Shown: in pieces, positions 63,314-64,000 of the stretch
Layout: each line of letters opens with the position of its first letter
Numbering within the stretch: position 1 is the stretch's first letter
Assembly (NCBI RefSeq): GCF_003438995.1
Contig: NZ_QSUN01000012.1
Coordinates: 1 to 64,000, forward strand
Length of the DNA stretch: 64,000 nt
Origin: Bacteroides sp. OM05-12
GTDB lineage: Bacteria > Bacteroidota > Bacteroidia > Bacteroidales > Bacteroidaceae
Reading direction: 5' to 3'
Notes under the pieces: model-generated
Told to the model about the DNA's origin: nothing
The model's input: the letters and a program-made list of their open reading frames with translations, nothing else
The model's database searches: none
Made by a program: the position numbers and the translations under genes

Positions 63314-63403
63314 AAGTTTTAAATATTAATAATAAAGATATTAGAGGTAATAAGCACTCATAAATGCCTGCTACCCCGCTAACTGGATATTAATAAAAAA
63401 GGC

Positions 63404-63808
63404 CTAAATGATTATACGCCTTAGAGCAAAGACATAATAATGTTTGCTGAAAGGTTCACACACAGAGCAATTAACTGCATTATAGAAACGCCCGGAATTA
63501 AGGGCGGAAGCAGAATCTAAATCGGACAAACAGCGTGATACATTCTTAAAAAAGGAAGATATCTGCAATGAAACAGCACGTTTCATCCGTGGAAGATTAA
63601 CCCCTTGCTGAGAGGAAGAATAACTATTTATCTCAATAGCTGCAAGTGTATTGTGAAAGCTATTCCCGTCTACATAATTCGTATTTTCATTAGAAGTTTG
63701 ACTCATAGCTTCAATTTCCTCTACATTCATAGAGAAAGCGGTCTCTGCTATCCCGCCTGTAAAGAGCAAGATAAACATAAAACATATAGCCATCCAAAAC
63801 TTCTTCAT
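63404..63808 (-). CDS. Small hypothetical secreted protein
   Basis: I start this at the ATG at 63808 (134 residues), because it gives a signal peptide, MKKFWMAICFMFILLFTGGIAETAFS. An ATG at 63895 adds 29 residues that hide it. The mature part is Ser/Asn-rich with no recognised domain and ends with cysteine-containing NAVNCSVCEPF. No neighbour informs its role. Confidence that it is a real gene is moderate. Confidence 0.5.
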   Translation of the reverse strand: MKKFWMAICFMFILLFTGGIAETAFSMNVEEIEAMSQTSNENTNYVDGNSFHNTLAAIEINSYSSSQQGVNLPRMKRAVSLQISSFFKNVSRCLSDLDSASALNSGRFYNAVNCSVCEPFSKHYYVFALRRIII

Positions 63809-63960
63809 ATCACTTAAATTTGCACAAATATAATCATTAATTGATTGCTTCAAAAAATTATCTGCTTGAAAGGAATGATTAAAACGATTCTTCAAACTTT
63901 TATATCTAACTTAACAAACAAAACCGGATATTGTTCAGTAAAAGTAAATATGAGGAAACA

Positions 63961-63994
63961 AAAAAAGGCCACCTTCACAGATGACCTTTCTTTT
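63961..63994. terminator. Terminator at right edge
   Basis: AAAGGCCA (63964-63971) pairs with TGACCTTT (63982-63989) with one wobble and is flanked by A and T runs. It probably ends a leftward gene that lies beyond the window. Confidence 0.6.
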
Positions 63995-64000
63995 AGTATA

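Overview
The window comes from a gut Bacteroides or close relative. Promoters carry the Bacteroidales -7 box TAnnTTTG, the conjugation genes are of the Bacteroides TraA-TraG and MobABC kind, and there are Mfa1/Mfa2-type (type V) pilus genes, an RteC regulator and a typical Bacteroides arginine and rhamnose gene order. By eye the left 23 kb is GC-richer (about 50%) than the right 27 kb, which looks chromosomal.

Bases 1 to about 23,000 belong to an integrative conjugative element (ICE). A leftward transfer operon (traA, a DUF3408 gene, traD, traE, traF, traG) leaves the window at the left edge. Its traG is interrupted by a group II intron of about 2.5 kb that encodes a reverse transcriptase/maturase with an HNH domain. 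A structured intergenic stretch (7.2-7.86 kb, probable oriT) separates traA from the rightward mobilization operon mobA-mobB-mobC. Next come an AT-rich cargo gene on the opposite strand (GHKL ATPase joined to a Shedu-like nuclease domain, a probable defence gene), a DUF3945 protein, topoisomerase TopB, antirestriction protein ArdA, two excisionase-like helix-turn-helix proteins, a dihydrofolate-reductase-like protein and RteC.

Bases 22,065-34,800 hold a leftward type V pilus cluster: a DUF3575/OmpA protein, Mfa1-type shaft, Mfa2-type anchor, a 1,039-residue probable tip adhesin with a lectin-like C-terminus, a truncated reverse transcriptase, a membrane-anchored thioredoxin-like protein, a small lipoprotein and a sensor-only AraC-like protein. 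Just upstream is a 1.27 kb segment bounded by perfect 26-bp inverted repeats that holds a complete AraC regulator gene and an outward-facing promoter box. A tyrosine recombinase gene lies beside it. I read this as a DNA inversion switch for the pilus operon.

Bases 35,045-36,740 encode an AbiE-type toxin-antitoxin pair with a palindromic operator. Between it and the arg operon lies a tiny candidate gene (31 codons or a small RNA) with its own promoter and terminator.

From 37.4 kb onward the genes look chromosomal: argR-GNAT-argG-argC-argD (leftward, with ARG-box-like sites), rhaB-rhaA-rhaT-rhaD-rhaR (L-rhamnose catabolism), another AraC regulator, an amidohydrolase, an esterase, a pentapeptide-repeat protein with a Qnr-like tail, an SGNH hydrolase, a MATE transporter, small proteins, a NUDIX hydrolase, an AlbA_2 protein, an AraC-GyrI regulator, malate dehydrogenase, a thioesterase, metY and a membrane-anchored MutS-like ATPase. 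I saw no tRNA, rRNA, CRISPR array or IS element.
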